This document shows positions 11,987 through 20,406 of a stretch of 64,000 nt of DNA, in pieces. The notes under the pieces were generated by a model. That model was given only the letters and a program-made list of their open reading frames with translations, did not search any database and was not told where the DNA came from. How positions within the stretch are numbered: the stretch's first letter is position 1; the number at the start of each line of letters is the position of its first letter. The translations under genes and the position numbers were made by a program. The DNA comes from Nocardioides euryhalodurans (GTDB lineage Bacteria > Actinomycetota > Actinomycetes > Propionibacteriales > Nocardioidaceae): NCBI RefSeq assembly GCF_004564375.1, contig NZ_CP038267.1, positions 866,001-930,000 on the forward strand, written 5' to 3'.

Positions 11987-12628
11987 TCAACCGGCTCGCC
12001 AGAACGGCAGGTCGGCAGCGGCGTCCACCGTCTCCCCCGGCGTGGTCACGTCGACGCGGGGATCGTTGGCGATCGCGAACAGGGTCTCCGTCGAGATGGG
12101 CATGCCCAGGTCGCGTGGGTCGCCGGTGATGGCGGGTCCGGCGTAGAAGAGCAACGCGGCGGACTCGCCCTTGTCCACAGCGACGTAGACGACGCCGGGG
12201 TCCTCCTCGGGCGCCTCGGCCTCCCACAGCAGCGTGCCCTGGTCGGTCCGCACGCATCCGGCGAGGAACTCGGTCGCTTCCGCGTCGCAGTCGACCATCG
12301 CCTCGTCGAGGCCCGTGCCCACCGCCACGACCAGCAGGTCCCCGTCGTACTCCCCGTCGGAGCCGTAGCGCAGCTCGGCCCCTACTCCTCCCGAGGTGAG
12401 CTCCTCGGCGGCGTCGCGCTCCCGCTCCGCCGAGTCCGGAGTCCCGGCGTGCTCGGCGGCCACGAGGGCGAGCACTCGTGCGGTGACGGGCACGCGATCT
12501 CCCCCGCTGCCCTCGGCCGAGGATGCCTGGGTGTCGCTGCCGCAGCTGGTCAGTGCTGCGGTCATCAGGACGGCGGCGAGGAGCGGAAGCGAACGCCTCC
12601 GTACCCTGCTGGTGGTCGGCGCGAGCAT
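11987..12628 (-). CDS. Predicted lipoprotein of unknown function
   Basis: A 213-residue exported protein. The N-terminus has basic residues, a hydrophobic stretch (LPLLAAVLMTAALTSCGS) and a lipobox ending in L-T-S-C, so the mature protein should be anchored by its cysteine to the outer face of the membrane. The rest is acidic and soluble, with three further cysteines in the mature part. No family is recognised. The ATG at 12628 is used because it puts the lipobox in a normal position; a GTG one codon upstream is equally possible. It converges on abgT with a 16-bp gap. Confidence 0.7.
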   Translation of the reverse strand: MLAPTTSRVRRRSLPLLAAVLMTAALTSCGSDTQASSAEGSGGDRVPVTARVLALVAAEHAGTPDSAERERDAAEELTSGGVGAELRYGSDGEYDGDLLVVAVGTGLDEAMVDCDAEATEFLAGCVRTDQGTLLWEAEAPEEDPGVVYVAVDKGESAALLFYAGPAITGDPRDLGMPISTETLFAIANDPRVDVTTPGETVDAAADLPFWRAG

Positions 12629-12801
12629 CACCGGGCAAGGCTCGCACAGCGGGCCCCCGGGCTCGGGGAATCGCCTACTCGAGTCGTGGTCGGTGTCGGA
12701 TCCAGTCCTGGGCTGGTCTGCCTGGTCCGGGTGGTGGCAACCGCAGGTCCTTGCGCCTGGCGTCATGACGCCGTGCGGATCGATTCAGGCCTGCTGGAGA
12801 C

Positions 12802-13277
12802 GTGGACGACGAGCGGCTGTGGGAGCGCCTCATCGAGGCGCTCGACGCGTGGGCGTCTGCCCACCAAGTCGGCGCCGGGGAGATCGAGGTGGTGGTCCCC
12901 GACGACGTCGACCCGGACCGTCGCGTCCTGATCGTGATGACCCCGGACCAGTGGGACGACATGGCAACGGTCATGTGGGGCAACGTCGACTCCGCGGTCG
13001 ACGGCGTCATGCGCACGCTCTCCGCGCTCCGGCCGGACGAGCGGTACGCGGTGTACCACCAGTACGCGCTGCAGCCGTCCGCCGCACCGACGCTCGCGAA
13101 GCCCCGGACGCCTGACCTCGAACCGGGAGACGACGGCGGTCCGCCTGTCGGGCCGCCGCGTCAGGGTCGCTGGGTGGCGCTCGATCGCGAAGGCCGCGTC
13201 GCCGGTCGGTTCCCCGATCCGCCAGGCCCCGCTCAGCACACCGACCAGCACCCTCGGTGGTCCGGTGCGGGCGGTAG
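12802..13277 (+). pseudogene. Hypothetical gene with no stop of its own (probable 3' frameshift)
   Basis: From GTG 12802 the frame looks like real coding sequence: acidic, with high GC in third positions and a plausible globular sequence (VVVPDDVDPDRRVLIVMTP, then ERYAVYHQYALQP). After about 13200-13250 this signal fades. The frame has no stop before 13929, because it runs antisense through the P-loop kinase gene. A TAG at 13275-13277 in another frame would end the protein if one base were gained or lost, so a frameshift or sequencing error near the end is the simplest reading. I do not recognise a family. A GGAGA lies 2-3 nt before the GTG, closer than usual. Confidence 0.4.
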
Positions 13278-13374
13278 ACGAACGGGCGAACGAGCATTCG
13301 TCCGCTGGCTCCACGCTGGGAACGTGGCGCCCGAACGCGTGGTGCCCGTTCGTCGACGAGCGGAGGAGCGGGTC

Positions 13375-13911
13375 TCAGGCGATCGCCGCGGGCCAGCGGT
13401 GCGCCCGCCACTCGCCCCACGTCGCGAACCCCGCCGGCGGGGCGTCGACGGGTTCACTGCCGTCGAGCTCACCTGCCGTGGGCACGTCGAAGTGGGCTGC
13501 CCAGGCGTCGAGCTCCTCCTCCGACATGTGCCACGTCGTGTGGGACGCCTCGGACAGGCGCCGGTCCAGTCGCTCCCGCTGCTCGGTCGGGGTGAGCTCG
13601 AAGTAGTGCAGCTCCACCGTTGCGCCGAGGTCCGCTGCTGCCTGCCGCAGGGCGGAGCGCTCGTCGCGACTCCACAGGCCGAAGTCGATCACCACGTCGA
13701 TGCCGAGCTCGAGGGCGCGCAGACCGACCTGGATCAGCCGACCCTCGATCACGTCCTGCGCCGACGACGGGTTCTGCCATCCGTAGAGGGCCTTCACCCA
13801 CTCGTCCTTCGTGAGGCGAAGAGCCTTCCGCTCGACCTCGAGGCGTCGCGCAGCCGTGGTCTTCCCGGTGCCCGGCAGTCCCACCGTCAGGAACAGCGTC
13901 GGCTGCCTCAT
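13375..13911 (-). CDS. P-loop ATPase/kinase of the AAA_33 type
   Basis: A 178-residue cytoplasmic P-loop protein. The Walker A motif GLPGTGKTT is at about residues 12-20. LTKDEWVKALYGW follows, then a hydrophobic strand ending in VVIDFGLWSRDER that fits a Walker B-like acidic residue, and a basic lid LTPTEQRERLDRRLSEA. This layout is that of small zeta-toxin or gluconate-kinase-like phosphotransferases found singly in actinobacteria; the substrate is unknown. The ATG has GGAGGTGAGG directly upstream. No toxin-antitoxin partner is evident next to it. Confidence 0.8.
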   Translation of the reverse strand: MRQPTLFLTVGLPGTGKTTAARRLEVERKALRLTKDEWVKALYGWQNPSSAQDVIEGRLIQVGLRALELGIDVVIDFGLWSRDERSALRQAAADLGATVELHYFELTPTEQRERLDRRLSEASHTTWHMSEEELDAWAAHFDVPTAGELDGSEPVDAPPAGFATWGEWRAHRWPAAIA

Positions 13912-13990
13912 CCTCACCTCCGGTCCTGAGGGCCCGGTCCCGATCCTGCCTGATGGCCGGCCTCGCGCCGAGCTGCTGGCGCCCGAACCG

Positions 13991-14353
13991 TCACCGCTCA
14001 GGAAGGTGGTCCTCCGCCTCGTGGCGCACCCAGAGGCAGGCGACGACGTCGTCGGCGTCAGCCGAGACGAAGAGCTGGAAGTGGCGTCGTCCGCGCCGGT
14101 CCGTGACGGCACCGAGGCGAAGGACCTCCGCTCCGCACCGGCCGAGGTCGATGAGGGCCTCCTCGAACCCCCCGTGCTCCAGCCCGATGGCTGCGACGTG
14201 CCGTGCTCGCCGCCGGTAGATCGCCATCAGGTCGGCAGTGGCCACTTCACCCTCGTACACCTCGAAATCGGCACCGCCGTCGAGCGCTTCGGCGCATGCC
14301 CGAGATGCCACGTCCTCACGCAGCAGCGCCCTGATGAGCGCGCCCCTCTCCAT
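13991..14353 (-). CDS. Hypothetical protein, 120 residues
   Basis: A small soluble protein rich in alanine, arginine and acidic residues, starting MERGALIRALLREDVASRA. The reading frame has normal codon use for this genome. I see no recognised domain, signal peptide or membrane segment. A GATGAT box lies 6 nt upstream of the ATG, compatible with leaderless expression. It is followed 79 bp later by the P-loop kinase on the same strand. Confidence 0.55.
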   Translation of the reverse strand: MERGALIRALLREDVASRACAEALDGGADFEVYEGEVATADLMAIYRRRARHVAAIGLEHGGFEEALIDLGRCGAEVLRLGAVTDRRGRRHFQLFVSADADDVVACLWVRHEAEDHLPER

Positions 14354-14459
14354 GGGCCCATCATCCCAGCGAGCCGCCGGTCTGGTGCCACCCTTCCGTC
14401 GCGTCTACGCTCCCGGGACCTGTCACCGTCTTCTGGCACCTGCCGCCCGGGGAGATCCG

Positions 14460-14924
14460 ATGCCCGTCACCGACAACAACGCCCACGCTCGCTCCGTCCT
14501 CGACGGCACCTGCTACGTCGTCCTGGCCACCGCGGACGCGGGCGGCAGCCCCTGGGCCACGCCCGTCTGGTTCGCCCACGACGGGCTCGACCGCCTCTAC
14601 TGGCTCTCCTGGCCCGGGTCGCGGCACTCCCGGCTGGTCGAGCACCGGCCCGAGGTCGCGCTCACCGTCTTCGACACCAACGCCGTGCCGAACGAGGGGA
14701 CGGCCTTCTATGCGACGGCGCGAGCCCGCCAGTGCCCCGACGAGTGGCTCGACGACGGCCTGGCCGTCGTGAACCGGCGATCGCTGGCACAGGGGATCGG
14801 CGAGTTCACGCGCGAGCGCGTCACGGGCGGGGCCCGCCTCCGGCTCTACGTCGCCGAGATCATAGACGCCTGGGTGCTGGACCAGGACGCCGACGTCGAC
14901 CAGCGAGCGCCGGTCCGGCGGTGA
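14460..14924 (+). CDS. Pyridoxamine 5'-phosphate oxidase-like FMN-binding protein
   Basis: A 154-residue protein of the split-barrel FMN-binding (PPOX) fold. Visible features are CYVVLATADAGGSPWATPVW with the following WFAHDGLDRLYWLS, then SRLVEHRPEVALTVFD, the usual order of strands around the flavin. Members of this group bind FMN or F420 and reduce small molecules; the substrate is unknown. The ATG at 14460 is preceded by GGGGAGA about 5 nt upstream, and a TACGCT box at 14406-14411 is a plausible -10. It converges on a membrane-protein gene 18 bp downstream. Confidence 0.8.
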   Translation: MPVTDNNAHARSVLDGTCYVVLATADAGGSPWATPVWFAHDGLDRLYWLSWPGSRHSRLVEHRPEVALTVFDTNAVPNEGTAFYATARARQCPDEWLDDGLAVVNRRSLAQGIGEFTRERVTGGARLRLYVAEIIDAWVLDQDADVDQRAPVRR

Positions 14925-14942
14925 CCTGCTCGGCAGCAGCCG

Positions 14943-15482
14943 TCACGCCCTCGAGGACGGCTCGGCGACGCTGATCCGTACGTCGACGCCGCCCTCGACG
15001 GGTCCGGTGAGCCCGCCCAAGGCACCGACGAGCACGCCGATCATGACCAGGGAGCCGATCGGGGCGCCGTGGTGGGACGGTGGCCTCGTGCGTTGCCAGG
15101 CATACCACTCGCTGCGGCGGAACCGTTCCAGCCCGGCCAGCGCCACCGCCGTGGTCGCGAGGGACAGCGCGGCGAGGGCCGCGCCGTCGGGGTCGTGGGA
15201 CGCGAAGATCCCGACCAGGTCGACGAGTGCACTCAGCACCAGCACGACGACAGCCAGCACGACCCGGACCGTGCGGGCGCGGACGACGCCGGCGGAGACG
15301 TAACCCACGACGAGCGAGCCGAGGACGACGGACACGAGGATCGAGACCTCGTCGTCGAGCCGGCCGCCCTGCCCGACAAGCAGCACCGCCTGGCCCACCA
15401 GCGACGCGCAGGCGACCACCCAGATCGACCTCGGCACCGGCGGGGTCGCTCCGGCCTGCGCGACTCTCCCGTCGACCTTCAC
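14943..15482 (-). CDS. Small integral membrane protein, unknown function
   Basis: A 179-residue protein with about five hydrophobic segments (for example SIWVVACASLVGQAVLLVGQ and VVLAVVVLVLSALVDLVGIF) and a C-terminal one ending in GALGGLTGP. No family is recognised. A longer open frame extends to 15563, but that extra part is unlike the rest. The GTG at 15482 begins VKVDGRVAQAG and has a GAGTAT box 6 nt upstream, so I prefer this start. Confidence 0.6.
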   Translation of the reverse strand: MKVDGRVAQAGATPPVPRSIWVVACASLVGQAVLLVGQGGRLDDEVSILVSVVLGSLVVGYVSAGVVRARTVRVVLAVVVLVLSALVDLVGIFASHDPDGAALAALSLATTAVALAGLERFRRSEWYAWQRTRPPSHHGAPIGSLVMIGVLVGALGGLTGPVEGGVDVRISVAEPSSRA

Positions 15483-15662
15483 CGCGGCATACTCGCACCT
15501 CGACGGGGCGTGCGCCGGCGAACTCCGGAGGTGTCCGCCCGGGGACCAGGGCTCGGTGGGCACCCCGGGCCCGAGCCAGGTCGCGGTCGGGAGGCCAGGC
15601 AGGTGCTGCAGCGAGCAGGCTCGCGCTCGGACACCCAGGTCGGGCCGTGAGGTCGGTCGGGC

Positions 15663-16787
15663 TCACGTGCCCTCAGTGAGCCGCAGCTCCTCGCCCCGGA
15701 GAGCGGCCAGCCGCTCCACCTCCTCCTCGAGCGCCTTCCCCGGCCGCGGGGTGCCATCCAGCCAGGTGACGGCGACCTCGCCCTTCCGGTCCTTCCTCAC
15801 CGTCCACGTCCCCCGCACGACACCGCCGACGACGACCGGGTTGCCCTTGCGCGTCATGGCGTCGCGGCAGGCCGGCGGGGTGGCGTGGCCGTCCTTCGTG
15901 CCGGGTCCCATCACCCACTGGTCGTGCCCGGGGAGGAAGCGCACCACGGTCGAGGGGCGGGCGACCGCCAGGGACTCGGCGTCCTCCGCGACGACGTACG
16001 CCGTGGTGCCCTCGACGTCGACCGCGACCAGACGGTCGGCCAGGCCGGAGAGCCAACGGTCGAGCCGTCTGCGTCCGGCCCCCAGGTTGTCGCCCAGCCA
16101 GTGGTGGACGCGGTCGCAGGTTGCCGGCCCGTAGGTCCGGAGGTAGGCGGTGATCGCCCGTGGTCCGGCCTCCTCGAGGTCGGGGATGCCGCCCCACCGC
16201 GGGTTGGCGTCGAGGCGCTGGACGGTGCGCTGCCCGTCCCTGGGCCTCCCCAGGCTCAGGTCGCCCTGCCAGGTCAGCGGCTTGATCAGCGTGCCGGCAC
16301 CCTCGTCGAAGACAGGCCCGAGGTGCCGGTAGGCACGGTGTCCCGACAGCGCCTCACCCAGCTCGGGGATCGTCAGGGGCCCGTCGCGGACCGCGTCGCG
16401 GACCGCGGCGCGGAACTCGGGCCAGTCCTCCGGGCGCAGCCGGTAGTGCTCCACCCAGCTGGGCAGCTCCCACTGCCGGCCCGCGGCCTTGAGGGCCAGG
16501 GTGACGCCGCCCTCCTCGGGGGAGAGGTAGTGCATCGCCCCCCGGTACGCGAAGGCGTTGATCACCTCCCCGTCGACCAGGGCCTGCGTGAGCTCGCCCG
16601 CCTGCGACGTCGTCCGTCGCGTGCGGACCGCCAGCTCGGCCAGCGACTCGTCCATCGACAGGACCGCACCGAGACCGCGGACGACGTCGGCCACCGTGAC
16701 GTCCCCGACGGGATCGAGGAGGTGGCGCTCCATCCGCCAGGCGAGTGCTTCCTCCCACGTGACCGAGACCTCGAGCTGGGTGCCCAC
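15663..16787 (-). CDS. Winged-helix DNA-binding protein, AlkZ-like (HTH_42)
   Basis: A 374-residue protein of the HTH_42 / AlkZ-like family. Visible features are the N-terminal TWEEALAWRMERHLLDP, the R-G-A-M-H-Y-L segment near residue 83, a central winged-helix region, and the C-terminal VVVGGVVRGTWTVRKDRKG sheet. Characterised relatives (AlkZ) are DNA glycosylases that unhook interstrand crosslinks, often beside natural-product clusters; most actinobacterial paralogs are uncharacterised and here no such cluster is present. The start is GTG 16787 in a GGGTGGGTGG context without a clear ribosome binding site. It follows the methyltransferase gene on the same strand. Confidence 0.75.
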   Translation of the reverse strand: MGTQLEVSVTWEEALAWRMERHLLDPVGDVTVADVVRGLGAVLSMDESLAELAVRTRRTTSQAGELTQALVDGEVINAFAYRGAMHYLSPEEGGVTLALKAAGRQWELPSWVEHYRLRPEDWPEFRAAVRDAVRDGPLTIPELGEALSGHRAYRHLGPVFDEGAGTLIKPLTWQGDLSLGRPRDGQRTVQRLDANPRWGGIPDLEEAGPRAITAYLRTYGPATCDRVHHWLGDNLGAGRRRLDRWLSGLADRLVAVDVEGTTAYVVAEDAESLAVARPSTVVRFLPGHDQWVMGPGTKDGHATPPACRDAMTRKGNPVVVGGVVRGTWTVRKDRKGEVAVTWLDGTPRPGKALEEEVERLAALRGEELRLTEGT

Positions 16788-16835
16788 CCACCCAGCATCG
16801 CACTGCGCTGGAGGAGGTCGTGGGCCGATCGGGCC

Positions 16836-17486
16836 CTAGGCGCGTCGGTACTCGGCCCGCCACAGCGGCCCGGCGAGCTCCTCGAGCGCCACGACCTCGA
16901 GACGGTCGCCGGCCATCGCCTCCAGGGTGCCGCGGTCGAGCGGGAAGGGCGGCCCGACCGCCGGCGGCTCGCTGCCGTCGTCGCGGAAGGCGATCGCCAG
17001 CATCGTCCCGCCCGGGGCGACCAGCGTGCTGATCGCGGCCATCGCCTCGGTCCGAGGCGGGTCGGGCAGCGCCTGCACCGTGAAGACCTCGACGACCAGG
17101 TCGAAGTGCCCGCGCCACTCCTCCGGCAGGGCCAGCAGGTCGGCCACCACGAAGTCGGCGCCCGACCCCGCGTGACGCGCGCCCGCCTGGTCGACGGCCG
17201 TGGAGGAGATGTCGAAGCCCGTCGTCGCGAAGCCGAGTCGCGCGAGGTACGCCGCGTCGGCACCCAACCCGCAGCCGACCACGACCGCGCGTCGCCCCGT
17301 TCCGTCGAGCCCGGTCGCGCGCGCCCATTCCTCGAGCAGCGGCTGCGGGGTGTCCCGGTCCCACGGCATCGAGACCTCACCGGCGACGCCGGCGGCGTAG
17401 AGACGGTCGAACCACGCGGTCGGCTCACCCTGACCGATCGCCTCGGCCGAGAGCTCGTCGGCCCGCAGGTCCCAGTCACGCGCCAC
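16836..17486 (-). CDS. Class I SAM-dependent methyltransferase
   Basis: A 216-residue methyltransferase. Motif I is VVVGCGLGADAAYLA near residues 67-81, followed by the acidic end of strand 2 (TTGFDIS) and motif IV-like FDLVVEVFTVQAL. The N-terminal TAWFDRLYAAG and the PWDRDTPQP segment resemble the thiopurine methyltransferase-like group that acts on small molecules. The substrate is unknown. Its GTG start at 17486 overlaps the end of nadE by 11 bp, so it is probably translated from the nadE transcript. Confidence 0.82.
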   Translation of the reverse strand: MARDWDLRADELSAEAIGQGEPTAWFDRLYAAGVAGEVSMPWDRDTPQPLLEEWARATGLDGTGRRAVVVGCGLGADAAYLARLGFATTGFDISSTAVDQAGARHAGSGADFVVADLLALPEEWRGHFDLVVEVFTVQALPDPPRTEAMAAISTLVAPGGTMLAIAFRDDGSEPPAVGPPFPLDRGTLEAMAGDRLEVVALEELAGPLWRAEYRRA

Positions 17487-19530
17487 GGGGCACGTCCCGC
17501 TCGATCTCGGCCAGCCACGCCGTGGCGCTCGCGTCGGACGGCATCCGCCAGTCGCCCCGCGGGCTCATCGTCCCGCCCGGACTCACCTTGGGCCCGTTGG
17601 GCAGGGCCGAGCGCTTGAACTGGCTGGCGAAGAACCGCTTGACGAAGACCTCCAGCCACCGGCGTACGGTCGCCAGGTCGTAGGACGGACGGTCGCTCTC
17701 GGGGAACCCCGGAGGCCACTCCCCCGCCGCGGCATCGGCCCAGGCGTGCATCGCCAGGAAGGCGATCCGGCGCGGACGGTGGCCGTGGCGGATCACGTGG
17801 TGGAGCGTGAAGTCCTGGAGGGCGTACGGGCCCACCGACTCCTCGGTGCTCTGGCTCCCACCCGGGATCAGCTCCGGGGTGATCTCCTGGGTGAGGATCT
17901 CGCGCAGCACCTCGTCGGTGTCGGACGCGAACTGGTGGGAGTCGATCACCCAACGGATCAGGTGCTGGATCAGGGTCTTCGGGACGCCGGCGTTGACGCC
18001 GTAGTGGGACATCTGGTCGCCCACGCCGTAGGTGCACCAGCCCAGCGCGAGCTCGGAGAGGTCGCCGGTCCCGAGCACGATGCCGCCGCGGTGGTTGGCG
18101 AGCCGGAAGAGGTAGTCGGTGCGCAGCCCGGCCTGGACGTTCTCGAAGGTGACGTCGTAGACCTCCTCGCCCCAGGAGTTCGGGTGGTCGATGTCGGCCA
18201 GCATCTGCCGCGCCGCCGCGGTGATGTCGAGCTCCTCGAAGGTCACGCCCAGGCTCTTCGCGAGCCGGGTGGCGTAGGAACGCGTGGTGTCGCCGGTCGC
18301 GAAGCCCGGCATCGTGAAGGCGTGGATGTCCTCGCGCGGGCGGCCGAGCCGGTCCATCGCCTTGGCCGCGACGATCAGCGCGTGGGTGGAGTCCAGCCCG
18401 CCGCTGACCCCGATGACCACCTTGGGGTGACCGATCGCGTGCAGCCGCTGCTCGAGCCCGGAGACCTGGATGTTGTAGGCCTCGTAGCAGTCCAGGGCCA
18501 GCCGCTCGGGGTCGTCGGGCACGAACGGGAAGCGGTCGACCTTGCGGCGCAGCCCGATGTCACCCGTGGGCGGCCGCAGCTCGAACGACACCGTGCGGAA
18601 CCCCGCCCCCGGCGTCGAGGTCCGGGCCAGCCGGGCCTCGAGCCCCCGGCGGTTGTCGTCGAAGGTCCCCTGCCGCAGCCGCTCCTGCCGGATCCGGTCG
18701 AGGTCGACGTCGACCACGCTGCGGCGCGGCCCCTCCGGGAACCGCTCACCCTCCGCCAGCAGCTCACCGCACTCGTAGACCATCGTCTGCCCGTCCCAGG
18801 ACAGGTCGGTCGTCGACTCCCCCTGCCCCGCGGCCGCGTAGACGTACGCCGCCAGGCAGCGTGCGCTCGCCGACCGGACCAGCAGCCGGCGGTCCTCCGC
18901 GCGAGCCACCGTGATCGGGCTGCCGGACAGGTTGGCGAGCACCGTGGCACCCGCGAGCGCCGCCTCGGCGCTGGGCGGGACAGGGACCCACATGTCCTCG
19001 CAGACCTCGACGTGCAGCGCCAGCCCGGTCACGTCGCTGGCCCGGAAGACCAGGTCGGGCCCGAAGGGGACCTGCTCGCCGAGCAGCGAGATCGTCGAGC
19101 CGCGCCGGTCGTCACCCGGCGCGAACCAACGCCGCTCGTAGAACTCGCGGTACGTCGGCAGGTAGGACTTCGGCGCGACGCCGAGCACCCGGCCGCCGTG
19201 GACGACGACCGCGCAGTTCAGGACGCGCGTCCCGTGGACCAGCGGAGCACCCACGACCAGCACCGGGGTCAGGTCCTGAGAAGCGGCGACCAGCTCCGAG
19301 ACCGCGTCCAGCACGGCGTCGAGCAGCGTGTCCTGCAGCAGCAGGTCGTCGACGGCGTACCCGCAGAGCGCCAGCTCGGGGAAGACCGCGACCGCCACGC
19401 CGTCGTCGTGGCAGGCCCGCGCCTGCTCGAGGATCGTCCGCGCGTTGGCCGTCGGGTCGGCGATCGACACCGGCACCGTGCAGGCGGCCACCCGGGCGAA
19501 TCCCTGGTCGTAGGCGGAGAAGAAGTCCAC
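17476..19530 (-). CDS. nadE: Glutamine-dependent NAD+ synthetase NadE
   Basis: A 684-residue two-domain enzyme that makes NAD+ from nicotinic acid adenine dinucleotide, ATP and glutamine. The N-terminal nitrilase-type glutaminase shows its triad: E52 (FPELALCGY), K121 (PKSYLP) and C177 (EVCEDMWVP). The C-terminal synthetase has the PP-loop SGGLDS at 376-381 and [16 protein letters not shown] further on. Length and layout match the mycobacterial enzyme. GTG 19530 is the start; a TAGACT box 6 nt upstream, formed partly by the stop codon of the upstream regulator gene, indicates a leaderless promoter. The methyltransferase gene follows with an 11-bp overlap. Confidence 0.96.
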   Translation of the reverse strand: MDFFSAYDQGFARVAACTVPVSIADPTANARTILEQARACHDDGVAVAVFPELALCGYAVDDLLLQDTLLDAVLDAVSELVAASQDLTPVLVVGAPLVHGTRVLNCAVVVHGGRVLGVAPKSYLPTYREFYERRWFAPGDDRRGSTISLLGEQVPFGPDLVFRASDVTGLALHVEVCEDMWVPVPPSAEAALAGATVLANLSGSPITVARAEDRRLLVRSASARCLAAYVYAAAGQGESTTDLSWDGQTMVYECGELLAEGERFPEGPRRSVVDVDLDRIRQERLRQGTFDDNRRGLEARLARTSTPGAGFRTVSFELRPPTGDIGLRRKVDRFPFVPDDPERLALDCYEAYNIQVSGLEQRLHAIGHPKVVIGVSGGLDSTHALIVAAKAMDRLGRPREDIHAFTMPGFATGDTTRSYATRLAKSLGVTFEELDITAAARQMLADIDHPNSWGEEVYDVTFENVQAGLRTDYLFRLANHRGGIVLGTGDLSELALGWCTYGVGDQMSHYGVNAGVPKTLIQHLIRWVIDSHQFASDTDEVLREILTQEITPELIPGGSQSTEESVGPYALQDFTLHHVIRHGHRPRRIAFLAMHAWADAAAGEWPPGFPESDRPSYDLATVRRWLEVFVKRFFASQFKRSALPNGPKVSPGGTMSPRGDWRMPSDASATAWLAEIERDVPRGA

Positions 19531-19536
19531 GTCGCG

Positions 19537-19542
19537 AGTCTA
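19537..19542 (-). promoter_or_regulatory. -10 box (TAGACT) of nadE, overlapping a stop codon
   Basis: TAGACT lies 6 nt upstream of the nadE GTG. Its first three bases are the TAG stop codon of the upstream winged-helix regulator. Confidence 0.55.
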
Positions 19543-20130
19543 GGGCGCGTCACTCACGTCGACCGTCGCGTGCGGACCGACCACCCGCTGGTCGACCACC
19601 CGCAGGCCCACGCCGCGGACGGCGCGGATGGCGTACGGGCTGCCGAGGTCGCGCAGCTTGCGTCGCAGCCGTTTCACCACCGACTGCACGTCGTCGCGAC
19701 CGCCGAGGTGGTCGTTGCCCCAGACCCGACGGTGGATCCGCTCGAACGTCCAGGTGCGGTCCGGCTCGTCGAGCAGGCACACGAGCAGGTCGTGCTCCAG
19801 CGGTGAGAGCGGGATGCTCGCCTCCCCCCACCGGGCGAGGCGCCAGTCCGAGTCGACGACGAGCGTCTCGGCCACCTCCCCGGTCGGCGGCGGGTCCGGG
19901 ACCACGCTCACCGAGGCCGCCGCTGGCGGCGGTTCACCGGCGAGCAGGGCGAGCGCCTCCTCCCTCGTGGCGACGAGGAGCACGGGCACGTGCTCGCTGA
20001 CCAGTGACGCCACACGCAGGCGCTCCTCCATGGAGGCGGCGATCGCGATCACCACGGTCGGAACGTCGGAAACTCCCGGCGCGCCAACCGGTCCTCCCTG
20101 GACGAGATCCTCTCCCCGAGCGAGAGACAT
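19540..20130 (-). CDS. Winged-helix regulator, OmpR/PhoB-type DNA-binding domain without receiver
   Basis: A 196-residue protein. The C-terminal half (about 95-185) is an OmpR/PhoB-type winged helix: PLSPLEHDLLVCLLDEPDRTW, then a recognition-helix region VQSVVKRLRRKLRDLG and the wing IRAVRGVGLRV. The N-terminal half has no phospho-acceptor pattern of a receiver domain; it is a short alpha/beta stretch (TVVIAIAASMEERLRVASL) that may be a degenerate one. The ATG at 20130 is preceded by GGGAAGG. The gene ends 9 bp before nadE and its stop codon is part of the nadE promoter, so it could control or be co-transcribed with nadE; this is inference. Confidence 0.78.
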   Translation of the reverse strand: MSLARGEDLVQGGPVGAPGVSDVPTVVIAIAASMEERLRVASLVSEHVPVLLVATREEALALLAGEPPPAAASVSVVPDPPPTGEVAETLVVDSDWRLARWGEASIPLSPLEHDLLVCLLDEPDRTWTFERIHRRVWGNDHLGGRDDVQSVVKRLRRKLRDLGSPYAIRAVRGVGLRVVDQRVVGPHATVDVSDAP

Positions 20131-20301
20131 GTCTCATCCTTCCCTTGAACCCCACAACCTCTCGGTCGTGACACCGGAAGTCAAGGAGGGCCGCCCGGTG
20201 GTCGGAATCCGGACGCGTTGCCCGCAGAGTGCCCCCGAGTCGCCCGGGACGACCACCAGTTGCCCCTCCGGGGTCGTTGTTCGCACGGGTCGGCCGTTCC
20301 T

Positions 20302-20307
20302 AGCGTG
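20302..20307 (+). promoter_or_regulatory. Probable -10 box (TAGCGT) of the secreted protease gene
   Basis: TAGCGT lies about 100 nt upstream of the protease ATG, with a GTTGTTC-like element about 20 nt further upstream. It implies a leader of roughly 90 nt containing the hairpin at 20353-20386. Confidence 0.4.
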
Positions 20308-20352
20308 ACGACACCGGATCGACCATCCGGCAGAACTCCGGTTCGACCAACC

Positions 20353-20386
20353 GCCTCTCGGGCGTGGGGACACACGCTCGAGAGGC
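20353..20386 (+). promoter_or_regulatory. Stable hairpin in the 5' leader of the protease gene
   Basis: A 14-bp stem (20353-20366 with 20373-20386, one G-U pair) closed by a 6-nt loop. It ends just upstream of the GGGAGG at 20393-20398 and the ATG at 20407. It could stabilise the mRNA or control access to the ribosome binding site; no known riboswitch fold is recognised. Confidence 0.5.
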
Positions 20387-20406
20387 TCTCTCGGGAGGAA
20401 TCACCC

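Noticed and set aside
13375..13911. Zeta-toxin type toxin-antitoxin system
   Set aside because: The P-loop kinase resembles the fold, but no small antitoxin gene precedes it; the neighbour at 13991 is 79 bp away and shows no antitoxin features.
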